In this document: positions 53,261-61,571 of the stretch, piece by piece | How positions within the stretch are numbered: the first letter of the stretch is position 1 | Layout: the number at the start of each line of letters is the position of its first letter | From: Frigidibacter albus | GTDB taxonomy: Bacteria; Pseudomonadota; Alphaproteobacteria; Rhodobacterales; Rhodobacteraceae | Length of the DNA: 64,000 bases | Assembly: GCF_009908165.1 (NCBI RefSeq) | Contig: NZ_JAAAUC010000007.1 | Span: forward strand, 186,001-250,000 | Direction of reading: 5' to 3' | Program-made: the position numbers and the translations under genes | The notes under the pieces: generated by a model | Database searches by the model: none | The model's input: the letters and a program-made list of their open reading frames with translations, nothing else | Told to the model about the DNA's origin: nothing

Positions 53261-55090
53261 ATGCCGATCCGCCTTCCCCGCCCGCTGCATGACGCGAACC
53301 CGGCCGCTGGCGGCGCGTTCGGCGATCTGCCCGAATGGGACCTGACCGACCTCTACCCCGCGCCGGATGCAGCCGAGTTCGCCAATGACATGGTCTGGCT
53401 CGAGCAGGCCTGCCGCGATTTCGCCGACGATTTCGAGGGGCGGCTGGCCGATCTCGATGCGGATGCCATGCTGGCTTGTGTCCACCGCTATGAGCGGATC
53501 GAGACGGTGGCGGGGCGGATCATGTCCTATGCGGGCCTGCGCTATTACCAGAACACGCTCGATGCCGGCCGCGCCAAGTTCATGGCCGATGCCCAGGACA
53601 AGGTGACCGATTTCACCACGCCGCTGGTGTTCTTCAGCCTGGAGTTCAACCGCCTGCCCGATGAGCATCTGGCCGCCCTGCTGGAGGAAAGTGCCGACCT
53701 CGCCCGCTACACCCCCGTCTTCGACCGGATGCGCGCCATGCGCCCGCACCAGCTGTCGGACGAGATGGAGAAGTTCCTGCACGACCAGTCCACCGTTGGC
53801 GCCGCCGCCTGGAACCGGCTGTTCGACGAGACGATGGCCGGGCTGATGTTCGAGGTGGAGGGCGAGGCGGAGCCGCTGAACCTGGAGGCGACGCTGAACC
53901 TGCTCTCGGACCCCGTGCGCGCGAAACGCGAGGCGGGCGCAAGGGCGCTGGCGGCGGTGTTCGCGCGGAACGTGAAGCTGTTCGCCCGCGTCCACAACAC
54001 GCTGGCCAAGGAAAAGGACATCGAGGACCGCTGGCGCAAGATGCCGACCCCGCAATATGGCCGGCACCTGTCGAACCATGTGGAGCCCGAGGTGGTGCAG
54101 GCGCTGCGCGATGCGGTGGTCGCCGCCTATCCGCGGCTCAGCCATCGCTATTATGCGCTGAAGGCGAAATGGATGGGGCTGGACCGCTTGCAGGTCTGGG
54201 ACCGCAACGCGCCGCTGCCGACCGAGGATGTGCGCGTGGTCGATTGGCCCACCGCCCGCGCGATGGTGATGGATGCCTATGCAGCCTTCTCGCCCGAGAT
54301 GGCCAAGCTGGCCGAGCCGTTCTTCGACAAGGGTTGGATCGATGCGGGCGTGAAGCCCGGCAAGGCGCCCGGCGCTTTTGCGCACCCCACCGTCACCGAG
54401 GTGCATCCCTATGTGATGCTGAACTACCTTGGCAAACCGCGCGACGTGATGACGCTGGCGCATGAGCTGGGCCACGGGGTGCATCAGGTGCTGGCGGCGG
54501 GCCAGGGCGAGATGCTGTCCTCGACGCCGCTCACTCTGGCCGAAACCGCCAGCGTCTTCGGCGAGATGCTGACCTTCCGCAAGCTGCTGGAGGCGGCGAA
54601 AACCCCGGCCGAGCGCAAGATCCTGCTGGCCGGCAAGGTCGAGGACATGATCAACACCGTCGTGCGGCAGATCGCCTTCTACGATTTCGAGTGCAAGCTG
54701 CACGCCGCACGGCGCGAGGGCGAGCTGACGCCCGAGGACATCAATGCGCTGTGGATGAGCATCCAGGCCGAAAGCCTAGGCCCGGTCTTCGACTTCATGG
54801 AGGGGTATGAAACCTTCTGGTCCTACATCCCCCACTTCGTGCATTCGCCCTTCTACGTCTATGCCTATGCCTTCGGCGACGGGCTGGTGAACGCGCTTTA
54901 CGCCGCTTACGAGGAAGGGCTGCCAGGCTTCGAGGAGAAGTACTTCGACATGCTTCGCGCCGGAGGGTCCAAGCACCACAAGGAGTTGCTGGCGCCCTTC
55001 GGGCTCGATGCCAGCGACCCCGCCTTCTGGGACAAGGGGCTTGGCATGATCGCGGGGATGATCGACGAGCTGGAGGCGATGGAGGACTGA
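53261..55090 (+). CDS. pepF: M3 family oligoendopeptidase (PepF-like)
   Basis: Cytoplasmic zinc peptidase of 609 residues. The HExxH motif is in LAHELGHGVHQ (about residues 399-408), followed about 25 residues later by TASVFGEMLTF with the third zinc ligand Glu. The PepF N-terminal domain is present (LPEWDLTDLYPAPDAAEF). A GAGG site precedes the ATG. It degrades oligopeptides. Downstream it converges with the EEP-family gene. Confidence 0.95.
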   Translation: MPIRLPRPLHDANPAAGGAFGDLPEWDLTDLYPAPDAAEFANDMVWLEQACRDFADDFEGRLADLDADAMLACVHRYERIETVAGRIMSYAGLRYYQNTLDAGRAKFMADAQDKVTDFTTPLVFFSLEFNRLPDEHLAALLEESADLARYTPVFDRMRAMRPHQLSDEMEKFLHDQSTVGAAAWNRLFDETMAGLMFEVEGEAEPLNLEATLNLLSDPVRAKREAGARALAAVFARNVKLFARVHNTLAKEKDIEDRWRKMPTPQYGRHLSNHVEPEVVQALRDAVVAAYPRLSHRYYALKAKWMGLDRLQVWDRNAPLPTEDVRVVDWPTARAMVMDAYAAFSPEMAKLAEPFFDKGWIDAGVKPGKAPGAFAHPTVTEVHPYVMLNYLGKPRDVMTLAHELGHGVHQVLAAGQGEMLSSTPLTLAETASVFGEMLTFRKLLEAAKTPAERKILLAGKVEDMINTVVRQIAFYDFECKLHAARREGELTPEDINALWMSIQAESLGPVFDFMEGYETFWSYIPHFVHSPFYVYAYAFGDGLVNALYAAYEEGLPGFEEKYFDMLRAGGSKHHKELLAPFGLDASDPAFWDKGLGMIAGMIDELEAMED

Positions 55091-55112
55091 TGCCTCCGGG
55101 GCGGTCGGCGCC

Positions 55113-56066
55113 TTAGCCGCCGATCGCCACCTCGGCCAGCAGGCCGCGATGGTTGGAGCCGAGATCATCACCGAAGGGCTGAAGGTCCGTCAGCCGCGCC
55201 CCGCCGCGCACGAAGATGTTGTCGATCGGCACCCCGAAGCGCCCCGCCTCCACCGGCCAGGTGGGCACCGGCAGCCGCGGCGCCCGCAGGCCGGTTGCGT
55301 CGATCAGCGCGCGCGACGGCGCGCTCCACGGGGCGGCGTTGAAATCCCCGACCACCACCATAGGCCCGGCGATGTCGTTCAATCGAGACTCGAACTGGGC
55401 GTCCTGCCCCTCGACCTGACCGGCGAACCAGGGCTTGAGCTTGTGCGCCACGATCAGCGTGAAGGCTTCGCCCTCTTCCGGGGTCAGCGTGACCAAGGCG
55501 AACGTGCCATGCCAGCCCATCGGCCCCGACTCGGGATTGGAGGCTGCCATCGGTACTTTCGACAAGACCACCGTCTGGCATTCGCTCTCGCAGCCGACCA
55601 TGTGGGGATAGTCCTCGCGCAAGCCCGGCAGAACCGCCTCCAGTGCGCCGGTTTCGGCGAAAGCAAGCACATCGGCGCCCGAGTCGCGAGCCGCTTGCGC
55701 AATCCGTTCGGCATTGGCCGCATTCTCATGGAGCACGTTGAAGAACAGCACGCGCAATTCCGGCTGCATATCGGCGGCCAGCGGCAACGAGCGTTGTGCA
55801 TGCTGCAGCCCGAACCACCCCGCAAGCGCCAGGGTCAGCACCGTCATCGCACCCCCAGCCCGCCAAGCCCCCAGCAGCGCCGCCAGCAGCGCCAGCCCCA
55901 GCGCGGCGGCCAGCATCTGCGGCGCGAGGCTGTCGAGCACCCGGGCAATCGTGCCAAGTGGCGACAGCAGCGCCAGCGTCACCGGCACGGTGCCCGCAAC
56001 CAGCGCCAGCAGGCACAGGCACAAAATCGCCCCGATCAGGCGTTGCCGGAATGCATTCGCGTTCAT
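55113..56066 (-). CDS. Membrane-anchored endonuclease/exonuclease/phosphatase-family protein
   Basis: A 317-residue protein with three N-terminal hydrophobic segments (LIGAILCLCLLALVAGTVPV, MLAAALGLALLAALLGAW, AMTVLTLALAGWFGL) and an EEP domain: LRVLFFNVLHENAAN, VVVGDFNAAPWS (catalytic Asp/Asn) and a SNHRGL end. The ATG at 56066 has an AAGG site. It is a predicted membrane-anchored hydrolase with the catalytic domain possibly in the periplasm; substrate unknown. Confidence 0.87.
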   Translation of the reverse strand: MNANAFRQRLIGAILCLCLLALVAGTVPVTLALLSPLGTIARVLDSLAPQMLAAALGLALLAALLGAWRAGGAMTVLTLALAGWFGLQHAQRSLPLAADMQPELRVLFFNVLHENAANAERIAQAARDSGADVLAFAETGALEAVLPGLREDYPHMVGCESECQTVVLSKVPMAASNPESGPMGWHGTFALVTLTPEEGEAFTLIVAHKLKPWFAGQVEGQDAQFESRLNDIAGPMVVVGDFNAAPWSAPSRALIDATGLRAPRLPVPTWPVEAGRFGVPIDNIFVRGGARLTDLQPFGDDLGSNHRGLLAEVAIGG

Positions 56067-56190
56067 TCGCCTTGTCCTGTCAGAGCGGCCACGAGGGGCC
56101 TGCCGCCTCATCCCCGCGCGCAACTTAGCTGCACTGCAGCAAAGCGCAACCTGCAGCTACCCGGGGCGGCTGACCTTCGCGCACGTGTGA

Positions 56191-56212
56191 GAAAGCCCGC
56201 CGAGGGGCGGGC
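56191..56212 (-). terminator. Terminator-like hairpin after rpoH
   Basis: On the minus strand a GCCCGCC / GGCGGGC stem with a 4-base loop, followed by TTTC, 8 bases after the rpoH stop. Confidence 0.6.
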
Positions 56213-56220
56213 TTCCGGGA

Positions 56221-57117
56221 TCAGGCCGGGACCAGCATCCCGCGGTCGCGGGCGAGTTCCTGCATCCGCTTTTGCAGCTTCTCGAAGGCTCGCACCTCAA
56301 TCTGGCGAATCCGCTCGCGGCTGACCTCGTATTGCGAGGAGAGGTCCTCGAGCGTTGCCGGACTGTCTTCCAGCCGGCGCTGCATCAGGATATCCTTCTC
56401 GCGGTCGTTCAGCACGTCCATCGCCTGCACCAGCAGGGCCCGGCGCGCTTCCAGCTCGTCGCGCGCCTCATAGTCGCCGGCCTGGTCGGCATCCTCGTCC
56501 TCCAGCCAGTCCTGCCACTGGGTCGCGCTGTCGCCGTCCGAGCCCACCATGGCGTTCAGCGAGGCATCGCCCCCCGACAGCCGCCGGTTCATCGAGATGA
56601 CCTCGGTCTCGGTCACGTTCAGGTCCTTGGCGATCTGCGCGACGTTCTCTGGGCGCAGGTCGCCCTCTTCCAGCGCGCCGATCTTGGACTTGGCCTTGCG
56701 CAGGTTGAAGAACAGCTTCTTCTGGGCAGAGGTGGTGCCCAGCTTCACCAGGCTCCAGGACCGCAGGATATATTCCTGGATGCTGGCGCGGATCCACCAC
56801 ATCGCATAGGTCGCCAGCCGGAACCCGCGCTCGGGGTCGAAACGCTTGACCGCCTGCATCAACCCGACATTCGCCTCGGAAATCACTTCCGCCTGCGGGA
56901 GGCCATAGCCGCGATAGCCCATGGCGATCTTCGCCGCGAGTCGCAGGTGCGAGGTGACCAGCCGGTGCGCGGCCGAGCTGTCCTCGTGATCCACCCAGCG
57001 TTTGGCCAGCATGTATTCTTCTTCGGGTTCCAGCAGCGGAAACTTGCGGATCTCCTGAAGGTAGCGGTTCATCCCCTGTTCGGGGCTGGGTGCGGGTAGG
57101 TTGGTATAGGTGCTCAT
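56221..57117 (-). CDS. rpoH: RNA polymerase sigma factor RpoH (sigma-32)
   Basis: Heat-shock sigma factor of 298 residues. Region 2 is AVKRFDPERGFRLATYAMWWIRASIQEYILRS (read in parts, about 89-120), followed by the RpoH box QKKLFFNLR at 132-140, which separates RpoH from RpoD. Region 4 ends with YEVSRERIRQIEVRAFEKLQ. Rhodobacter species have two RpoH proteins (RpoHI and RpoHII); this one resembles the classical RpoHI type, but I cannot decide without alignment. In R. sphaeroides both drive the ccaF1-ccsR locus. Confidence 0.96.
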   Translation of the reverse strand: MSTYTNLPAPSPEQGMNRYLQEIRKFPLLEPEEEYMLAKRWVDHEDSSAAHRLVTSHLRLAAKIAMGYRGYGLPQAEVISEANVGLMQAVKRFDPERGFRLATYAMWWIRASIQEYILRSWSLVKLGTTSAQKKLFFNLRKAKSKIGALEEGDLRPENVAQIAKDLNVTETEVISMNRRLSGGDASLNAMVGSDGDSATQWQDWLEDEDADQAGDYEARDELEARRALLVQAMDVLNDREKDILMQRRLEDSPATLEDLSSQYEVSRERIRQIEVRAFEKLQKRMQELARDRGMLVPA

Positions 57118-57165
57118 CTGTCTGATCCCCTGTTCCCCTTCCGCCAGGGCGGATCGGGACCGGTG

Positions 57166-57195
57166 AAGTTGGGAAGGGCGCAGCCCGCTTTCAAG
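57166..57195 (-). promoter_or_regulatory. Possible sigma-32-type promoter of rpoH
   Basis: On the minus strand CTTGAAA (57195-57189) is followed after 14 bases by TCCCAACT (57174-57167), close to the sigma-32 consensus CTTGAAA-N11-16-CCCCATNT. It is about 50 bases upstream of the rpoH ATG and would suggest autoregulation. Confidence 0.4.
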
Positions 57196-57338
57196 GGGAC
57201 GCCTTAGTGTACCGAACGGTTCAACGCAGGATGCAGTTCCTCCCGTCGCCGCGCCAGCCCCATGTCAGCGCTATCACGCTTATGTGGCTGTGCGTGGGTG
57301 CAGGGTGATCTCGGGGGGCCCAGTGCTTATGTCGCGGC

Positions 57339-58376
57339 TCACGCCCCGGGCAGGATCGCCAGCAGCGCTGCCATGTCGGGGGGCAGCGGCGCCGAGAAGG
57401 ACAGCGCCTCGCCGGTCACCGGATGCTCGAACCCCAGCGTCGCCGCGTGCAGCGCCTGCCGCGGGAAGGCCGCCACTGCCTCGGCCGCCGCCTCGCCAAG
57501 GCTCTTGGCGGCAGGCTTGCGCCGCCCGCCATAGGTCGGATCGCCGACCAGCCCCAGCCCGACATGGGCCATGTGCACCCGGATCTGATGGGTGCGCCCG
57601 GTTTCCAGCCAGCAATCCAGCAGCGCGAGGCTCGGCGGCGTGCCGAACACCCGGTCCAGCCGCGCCCGGGTGACGGCATGGCGCCCGGCATGTTCCACCA
57701 CCGCCTGCCGCTGCCGGTCGGTCTTGTGGCGCGCCAGCTGCGTCGCCACCTTCAGGATCCCGCCCGCCTCGAAGCTGACGCCCTTGATCCCGCGCAGCCG
57801 CGGATCGGCCTTGTCGGGCACGCCGAACACCAGCGCCAGATAGTGCCGCGCCACGGTATGCGCCTCGAACTGCGCGGCCAGCCCGTGATGCGCCCGGTCG
57901 GTCTTGGCTGCCACCAGCAGCCCGCTGGTATCCTTGTCGATCCGATGGACGATGCCCGGCCGCCGCTCGCCGCCCACCCCGTGCAGGCGGTCGCCGCAAT
58001 GATGCAGCAGCGCGTTGACCAATGTGCCCGAGGGCGTGCCCGGCGCAGGATGCACCACCAGCCCCGCGGGCTTGTCGATGACGATCAGGTCGTCATCCTC
58101 CCAAACGACGGACAGCGGGATATCCTCGGCCTCGGTCTCGACCGGCTCGGGCGCGCCGAGGGTCAGCTCGATGCGGTCGCCCTCGGCGACGCGGGCCTTC
58201 TGGTCGGTCAGCACCACGCCGCCGCGGCTGACCGCACCCTCGGCGATCATCTTGGTCAGGCGCGAGCGTGACAGCGCCCATTCCTCTGGCACCTCGCGCG
58301 CCAGCGCCTTATCAAGGCGCTCGGGCGGGTCCGGCCCGATGACGACATGCAGAAGGCGGGGGGCGATGCCTGACAA
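57339..58376 (-). CDS. rluD: 23S rRNA pseudouridine synthase RluD-family protein
   Basis: A pseudouridine synthase of about 345 residues. An N-terminal S4 domain (ERLDKALAREVPEEWALSRSRLTKMIAEGAV) precedes the catalytic domain with RRPGIVHRIDKDTSGLLVAAK (catalytic Asp) and ETGRTHQIRVHMAHVGLGLVGD. The start is uncertain: no ATG fits. The TTG at 58376 is chosen and would overlap the divergent DUF6476 gene by 11 bases; a CTG start near 58353 is possible. RluD modifies U1911/1915/1917 in helix 69. Confidence 0.9.
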   Translation of the reverse strand: MSGIAPRLLHVVIGPDPPERLDKALAREVPEEWALSRSRLTKMIAEGAVSRGGVVLTDQKARVAEGDRIELTLGAPEPVETEAEDIPLSVVWEDDDLIVIDKPAGLVVHPAPGTPSGTLVNALLHHCGDRLHGVGGERRPGIVHRIDKDTSGLLVAAKTDRAHHGLAAQFEAHTVARHYLALVFGVPDKADPRLRGIKGVSFEAGGILKVATQLARHKTDRQRQAVVEHAGRHAVTRARLDRVFGTPPSLALLDCWLETGRTHQIRVHMAHVGLGLVGDPTYGGRRKPAAKSLGEAAAEAVAAFPRQALHAATLGFEHPVTGEALSFSAPLPPDMAALLAILPGA

Positions 58377-58689
58377 GGATGATACTCCGAACGGGGGCGA
58401 GGCGGCCCCGGCGCTGCCGGAACTGCGTTTCCTGAAGGCACTGGTGACGGCACTGGCCGGGGTGATGATCGTCGGGCTTCTAGCGATCCTTGCGATCCTT
58501 GTCATCCGCTTCTCGCAAGATCCCGCCGGCCCGGTGCTGCCCGCCGGGATCACCCTGCCCGCCGGCAGCACCGCCCGCGCCGTCACCTTCGGCCCCGGCT
58601 GGTATGCCGTCGTCACTGAAACGGATGAGATCCTGATCTTCGATGCCCCCTCCGGCACCCTGCGCCAGACGGTGCAGATCGGGGACTGA
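58366..58689 (+). CDS. DUF6476 small membrane protein
   Basis: A 107-residue protein (MPDKDDTPNGGEAAPALPEL start) with one membrane helix, LAGVMIVGLLAILAILVIRF, and a C-terminal domain with FGPGWYAVVTETDEILIFDAPSG. This matches the DUF6476 family, largely restricted to Rhodobacteraceae. Function unknown. It diverges from rluD with overlapping start regions. Confidence 0.85.
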   Translation: MPDKDDTPNGGEAAPALPELRFLKALVTALAGVMIVGLLAILAILVIRFSQDPAGPVLPAGITLPAGSTARAVTFGPGWYAVVTETDEILIFDAPSGTLRQTVQIGD

Positions 58690-58701
58690 CCGCGCTCTTC
58701 C

Positions 58702-58756
58702 CCTTTGCCTTTTCCAAGTATCCTCGGGGGGTGCGGGGGGCAGACGGCCCCCCGCC
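58702..58756. repeat. GC-hairpin intergenic repeat (GAGGATATTT type), copy 3, inverted
   Basis: Same family as 20498-20550 and 20695-20748: CCTTTGCCTTTTCCAAGTAT, then G/C-run hairpin arms. It lies 13 bases after the DUF6476 stop, between convergent genes. Confidence 0.75.
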
Positions 58757-58785
58757 CGCCGGCTCCGGGCACGACGGTCCGCCGG

Positions 58786-59190
58786 TCACAGCCCCCAGAT
58801 CGCCGCCTCGGCAATCTCGACCGAATTCCCCGCCGGGTCGCGCAGATAGACCGAGCGGGCGCCGCTCTTCCAGACCTGCTCATGCTCGATCCCGATGCCA
58901 AGCTCTGCCAGCCGGGCACGCCAACCCTCCAGTTCCTCGGCCGTCTCGGCTCGGAAACACAGATGGCCCGGCCCCGTCGCCCCATGCGCCGGAATGCCGT
59001 TCTGGTGGTCGGGGTCGCGCGTCGCGTCCGGGTTGAAGATCAGCAGCATCTGCCCGCCGCAGCGCAGGAAGGCGAAGCGGCCGGGCACGGATTGCACGGG
59101 TTCCAGCCCGAACAGGCGCGTGTAGAACGCAGCCACCGCTTGCGGATCAGCCCCATAGATCACTGTCTCAAGGATCGCGCTTGCTTTCAT
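58786..59190 (-). CDS. VOC-family (glyoxalase-like) protein
   Basis: A 134-residue vicinal oxygen chelate protein. LETVIYGADPQAVAAFYTRLFGLEPV and SVYLRDPAGNSVEIAEAAIWGL are the two half-module motifs, with metal ligands likely at the GHLCF His and the final VEI Glu. Substrate unknown. It lies 48 bases after the 5-FTHF cyclo-ligase gene on the same strand and may share its operon. Confidence 0.9.
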   Translation of the reverse strand: MKASAILETVIYGADPQAVAAFYTRLFGLEPVQSVPGRFAFLRCGGQMLLIFNPDATRDPDHQNGIPAHGATGPGHLCFRAETAEELEGWRARLAELGIGIEHEQVWKSGARSVYLRDPAGNSVEIAEAAIWGL

Positions 59191-59238
59191 AGCCCCTCCA
59201 GTTCTGCCAGCCGAACCCGCGCGGATCAGACGGGTTCC

Positions 59239-59811
59239 CTATGTCCCGGGCCGGATCACCCCGCATTCGGTGACGATCAGGTCCAGCTTCTGGTCAGTCG
59301 GCTCCACCGGAACCTCCTCCACCTCCTGCGCGGCAAAGCCGAAGCCCACGGCGATCACCGGCCCCGCGGCCCGCAGCGCCTCCAGCGTGCGGTCATAGTA
59401 GCCGCCGCCATAGCCAAGGCGGTAGCCGCGCCAGTCGAAGGCCAGCAGCGGCACGATCAGGACGGAGGGCACAAGCCACTCGCCCGCCGCCGGCACCAGC
59501 GCGCCGAACTCGCCCGGCTCCATCGCCGCTTCGGGCGTCCATTCGCGGAAGCGCAGCGGCTGGCCCGGCCCTTCGATCACCGGAACGCAGACACGCCCGC
59601 CCTCGCCCGCCGCCAGATGCGCCACCATCGCCGCAAGCGGATCGATCTCGGTCCGCATCGGCATGTAGCCGGCCAGCACCTGCCCGCGGCAGGGCGCCAG
59701 CACGGCCGCCAGCCGTTCCGCCGCGCTGCCCTGCCCGCCCGCAAAAGCCGTTTTGCGATCCGCAAACGCCTCTGCCCGCGCCGCCGTCTTCTGGTCCATC
59801 AGAGCATTCAT
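59239..59811 (-). CDS. 5-formyltetrahydrofolate cyclo-ligase
   Basis: Converts 5-formyl-THF to 5,10-methenyl-THF with ATP. The 190-residue protein has the family motif DWRGYRLGYGGGYYDRTL near residues 125-142. The N-terminal basic ATP-binding segment (AFADRKTAFAG) is less conserved than usual. It overlaps the mgtE stop by 4 bases, so the two genes are co-translated although unrelated in function. Confidence 0.92.
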   Translation of the reverse strand: MNALMDQKTAARAEAFADRKTAFAGGQGSAAERLAAVLAPCRGQVLAGYMPMRTEIDPLAAMVAHLAAGEGGRVCVPVIEGPGQPLRFREWTPEAAMEPGEFGALVPAAGEWLVPSVLIVPLLAFDWRGYRLGYGGGYYDRTLEALRAAGPVIAVGFGFAAQEVEEVPVEPTDQKLDLIVTECGVIRPGT

Positions 59812-61193
59812 AGCAAAATCACCGTCGCCAAACCGAGGAAACTGAAGAAACCCACCACATCGGTCATCGTGGTGACGAAGGTGCCAGAGGCCAGCGCCGG
59901 GTCCAGATCGTAGCGGTCCAGCGCCAGTGGCACCAGCACGCCCGCCAGCGCCGCCACGATCAGGTTGATCACCATCGACATGCCGATCACCGCCCCCAGC
60001 AGCAGCGAGCCGAAGAAGAAATATCCCACCCCCGCCATGATCACCGCAAACAGCACGCCGTTGATCGCCCCCACCATCGCCTCGCGCCGCACCACCCGGC
60101 CGGCGTTGGAGCTGGTGAGGTTCTTGGTCGCCAGCGCCCGCACCGCCACCGCCAGCGACTGGGTGCCGGCATTGCCGCCCATCGAGGCGACGATCGGCAT
60201 CAGCGCCGCCAACGCCACGATTGCCTCGATCGTGCCCGAGAATTGCGAGATCACCAGCGCGGCAAGGTTCGCGGTCAAGAGGTTCACCAGCAGCCAGGGG
60301 GTACGCTGCTTCACCGTCTCGATCACGCCGTCCGAGATCGAGCTTTCCTCGCCAACCCCCGCAAGGCGCAGCACGTCTTCCTCATGCTCCTCGTCCAGCA
60401 CGTTCATCGCGTCGTCGATGGTGATGACGCCGACCAGCCGGTTATCCTCGTCCACCACCGGGGCCGAGATCAGGTGATACTGGTTGAAGGCATAGGCGAC
60501 CTCGCCCTCCTCCTGGAACACGCTGAAGGTACGGAAGCTGTCCTCGGCCAGCCCGCGCAGGGCCACGTCGCGGCGTGAGGACAGCAGCTTGCCAAGCGTC
60601 ACATAGCCGACCGGATGCTGGCGCGGATCGACCAGCACCACATGGTAGAACTGGTCGGGCAGCCACTCTTCGGCGCGCAGGAAGTCGATGGTCTCGCCCA
60701 CCGTCCAATGCTCGGGCGCGGTCACCACCTCGCGCTGCATCAGGCGGCCGGCGGAGTATTCCGGATAGGCCATCGACTGTTCGACGGCGGCGCGGTCCGA
60801 CTTGTCGAGCGCGCCGAGGATGATCTGCTGCTGTGCCAGCTCGAGGTCTTCGATGAGATCGACCACATCGTCCGAGTCCAGCTCGCGCACCGCTTCGGCC
60901 AGCATCTCGCGCGGCAGGTATTCGATCACCTCCTCGCGGATCGACTCGTCGATTTCGGACAGCACCTCGCCGTCGATGCCGCGGGGCCAGAGCCGCAGCA
61001 GGTCGCGCCGTTCGGCGGGGCCGATCTGTTCCAGAAGGTCGGCGATGTCGGCGGCGTGCAGCGGGTCGGTGAGAATCTCGAGGCGGGCCGTGTCCCGCGC
61101 CTCGACCGCGTCGAGAATCTGGCCGACCAGGGCCGCGTCGAGGCCATAGTCTTCTTCCTCGCGTTCGATATCCTCGACCGTGTTCTCCGCCAT
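59808..61193 (-). CDS. mgtE: Magnesium transporter MgtE
   Basis: A 461-residue inner membrane Mg2+ channel. An N-terminal MgtE_N domain (HAADIADLLEQIGPAERRDLL), two CBS domains (about 140-260, ending in DDAMNVLDEEHEEDVLRLAG) and five helices at the C-terminus, including the pore segment ALMPIVASMGGNAGTQSLAVAVRAL, are all present. No magnesium riboswitch was recognised in front of the gene. First gene of a three-gene minus-strand group. Confidence 0.96.
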   Translation of the reverse strand: MAENTVEDIEREEEDYGLDAALVGQILDAVEARDTARLEILTDPLHAADIADLLEQIGPAERRDLLRLWPRGIDGEVLSEIDESIREEVIEYLPREMLAEAVRELDSDDVVDLIEDLELAQQQIILGALDKSDRAAVEQSMAYPEYSAGRLMQREVVTAPEHWTVGETIDFLRAEEWLPDQFYHVVLVDPRQHPVGYVTLGKLLSSRRDVALRGLAEDSFRTFSVFQEEGEVAYAFNQYHLISAPVVDEDNRLVGVITIDDAMNVLDEEHEEDVLRLAGVGEESSISDGVIETVKQRTPWLLVNLLTANLAALVISQFSGTIEAIVALAALMPIVASMGGNAGTQSLAVAVRALATKNLTSSNAGRVVRREAMVGAINGVLFAVIMAGVGYFFFGSLLLGAVIGMSMVINLIVAALAGVLVPLALDRYDLDPALASGTFVTTMTDVVGFFSFLGLATVILL

Positions 61194-61571
61194 GCCGCCC
61201 CCGCCTGATTTTGCCGCAGCCTACCCGAGCCGTTGGGTGAGGGCCAGCGGGGGTGGGAAGCGAGAGCGTGTCAGTTTGAGCTTCTGTCCAAGAAGCAACA
61301 TGCACAGTCCGAGGGCAGCGCCCGTCCGCCGGGTGGGCGAGCAACATTGGTTCTGGGCGCTTTATGGTGCGGCCTACCTCCACCGGAGTTCTACGCGGAA
61401 CGGGTAGGAGCGCCCGCCCGGGGGGGCGGACGGGCGCTGCCCGGCGGCGCTGAAGCGCCTTGATTCCGGGCAAGAAGGAGAGAAGCCTTCTGGTCCGCCC
61501 CCCGCATCCCCTGTTGCCTGCGCCCGCCCGATCTGCTGGAAGTCAACAAACCCCGGCAGATGGAGGCCAAG
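61194..61571. other. Gene-free region between mgtE and guaD holding a MITE-like repeat
   Basis: 378 bases with no supported gene. The MITE-like copy at 61311-61477 fills nearly half. The promoters of the divergent mgtE and guaD genes must lie here, one on each side of the repeat. Confidence 0.7.
61311..61477 (-). mobile_element. 167-base MITE-like repeat, copy 2, inverted
   Basis: Same length as the copy at 30214-30380, in opposite orientation. The 130-base core (61313-61442) has perfect 18-base terminal inverted repeats GGGCAGCGCCCGTCCGCC / GGCGGACGGGCGCTGCCC. The conserved flank with a GGCGC / GCGCC hairpin and TTGATTCCGGGCAAGAAG follows. No ORF. Confidence 0.78.

Noticed and set aside
61194-61310. 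Magnesium riboswitch upstream of mgtE
   Set aside because: The leader is short and shows none of the conserved M-box segments.
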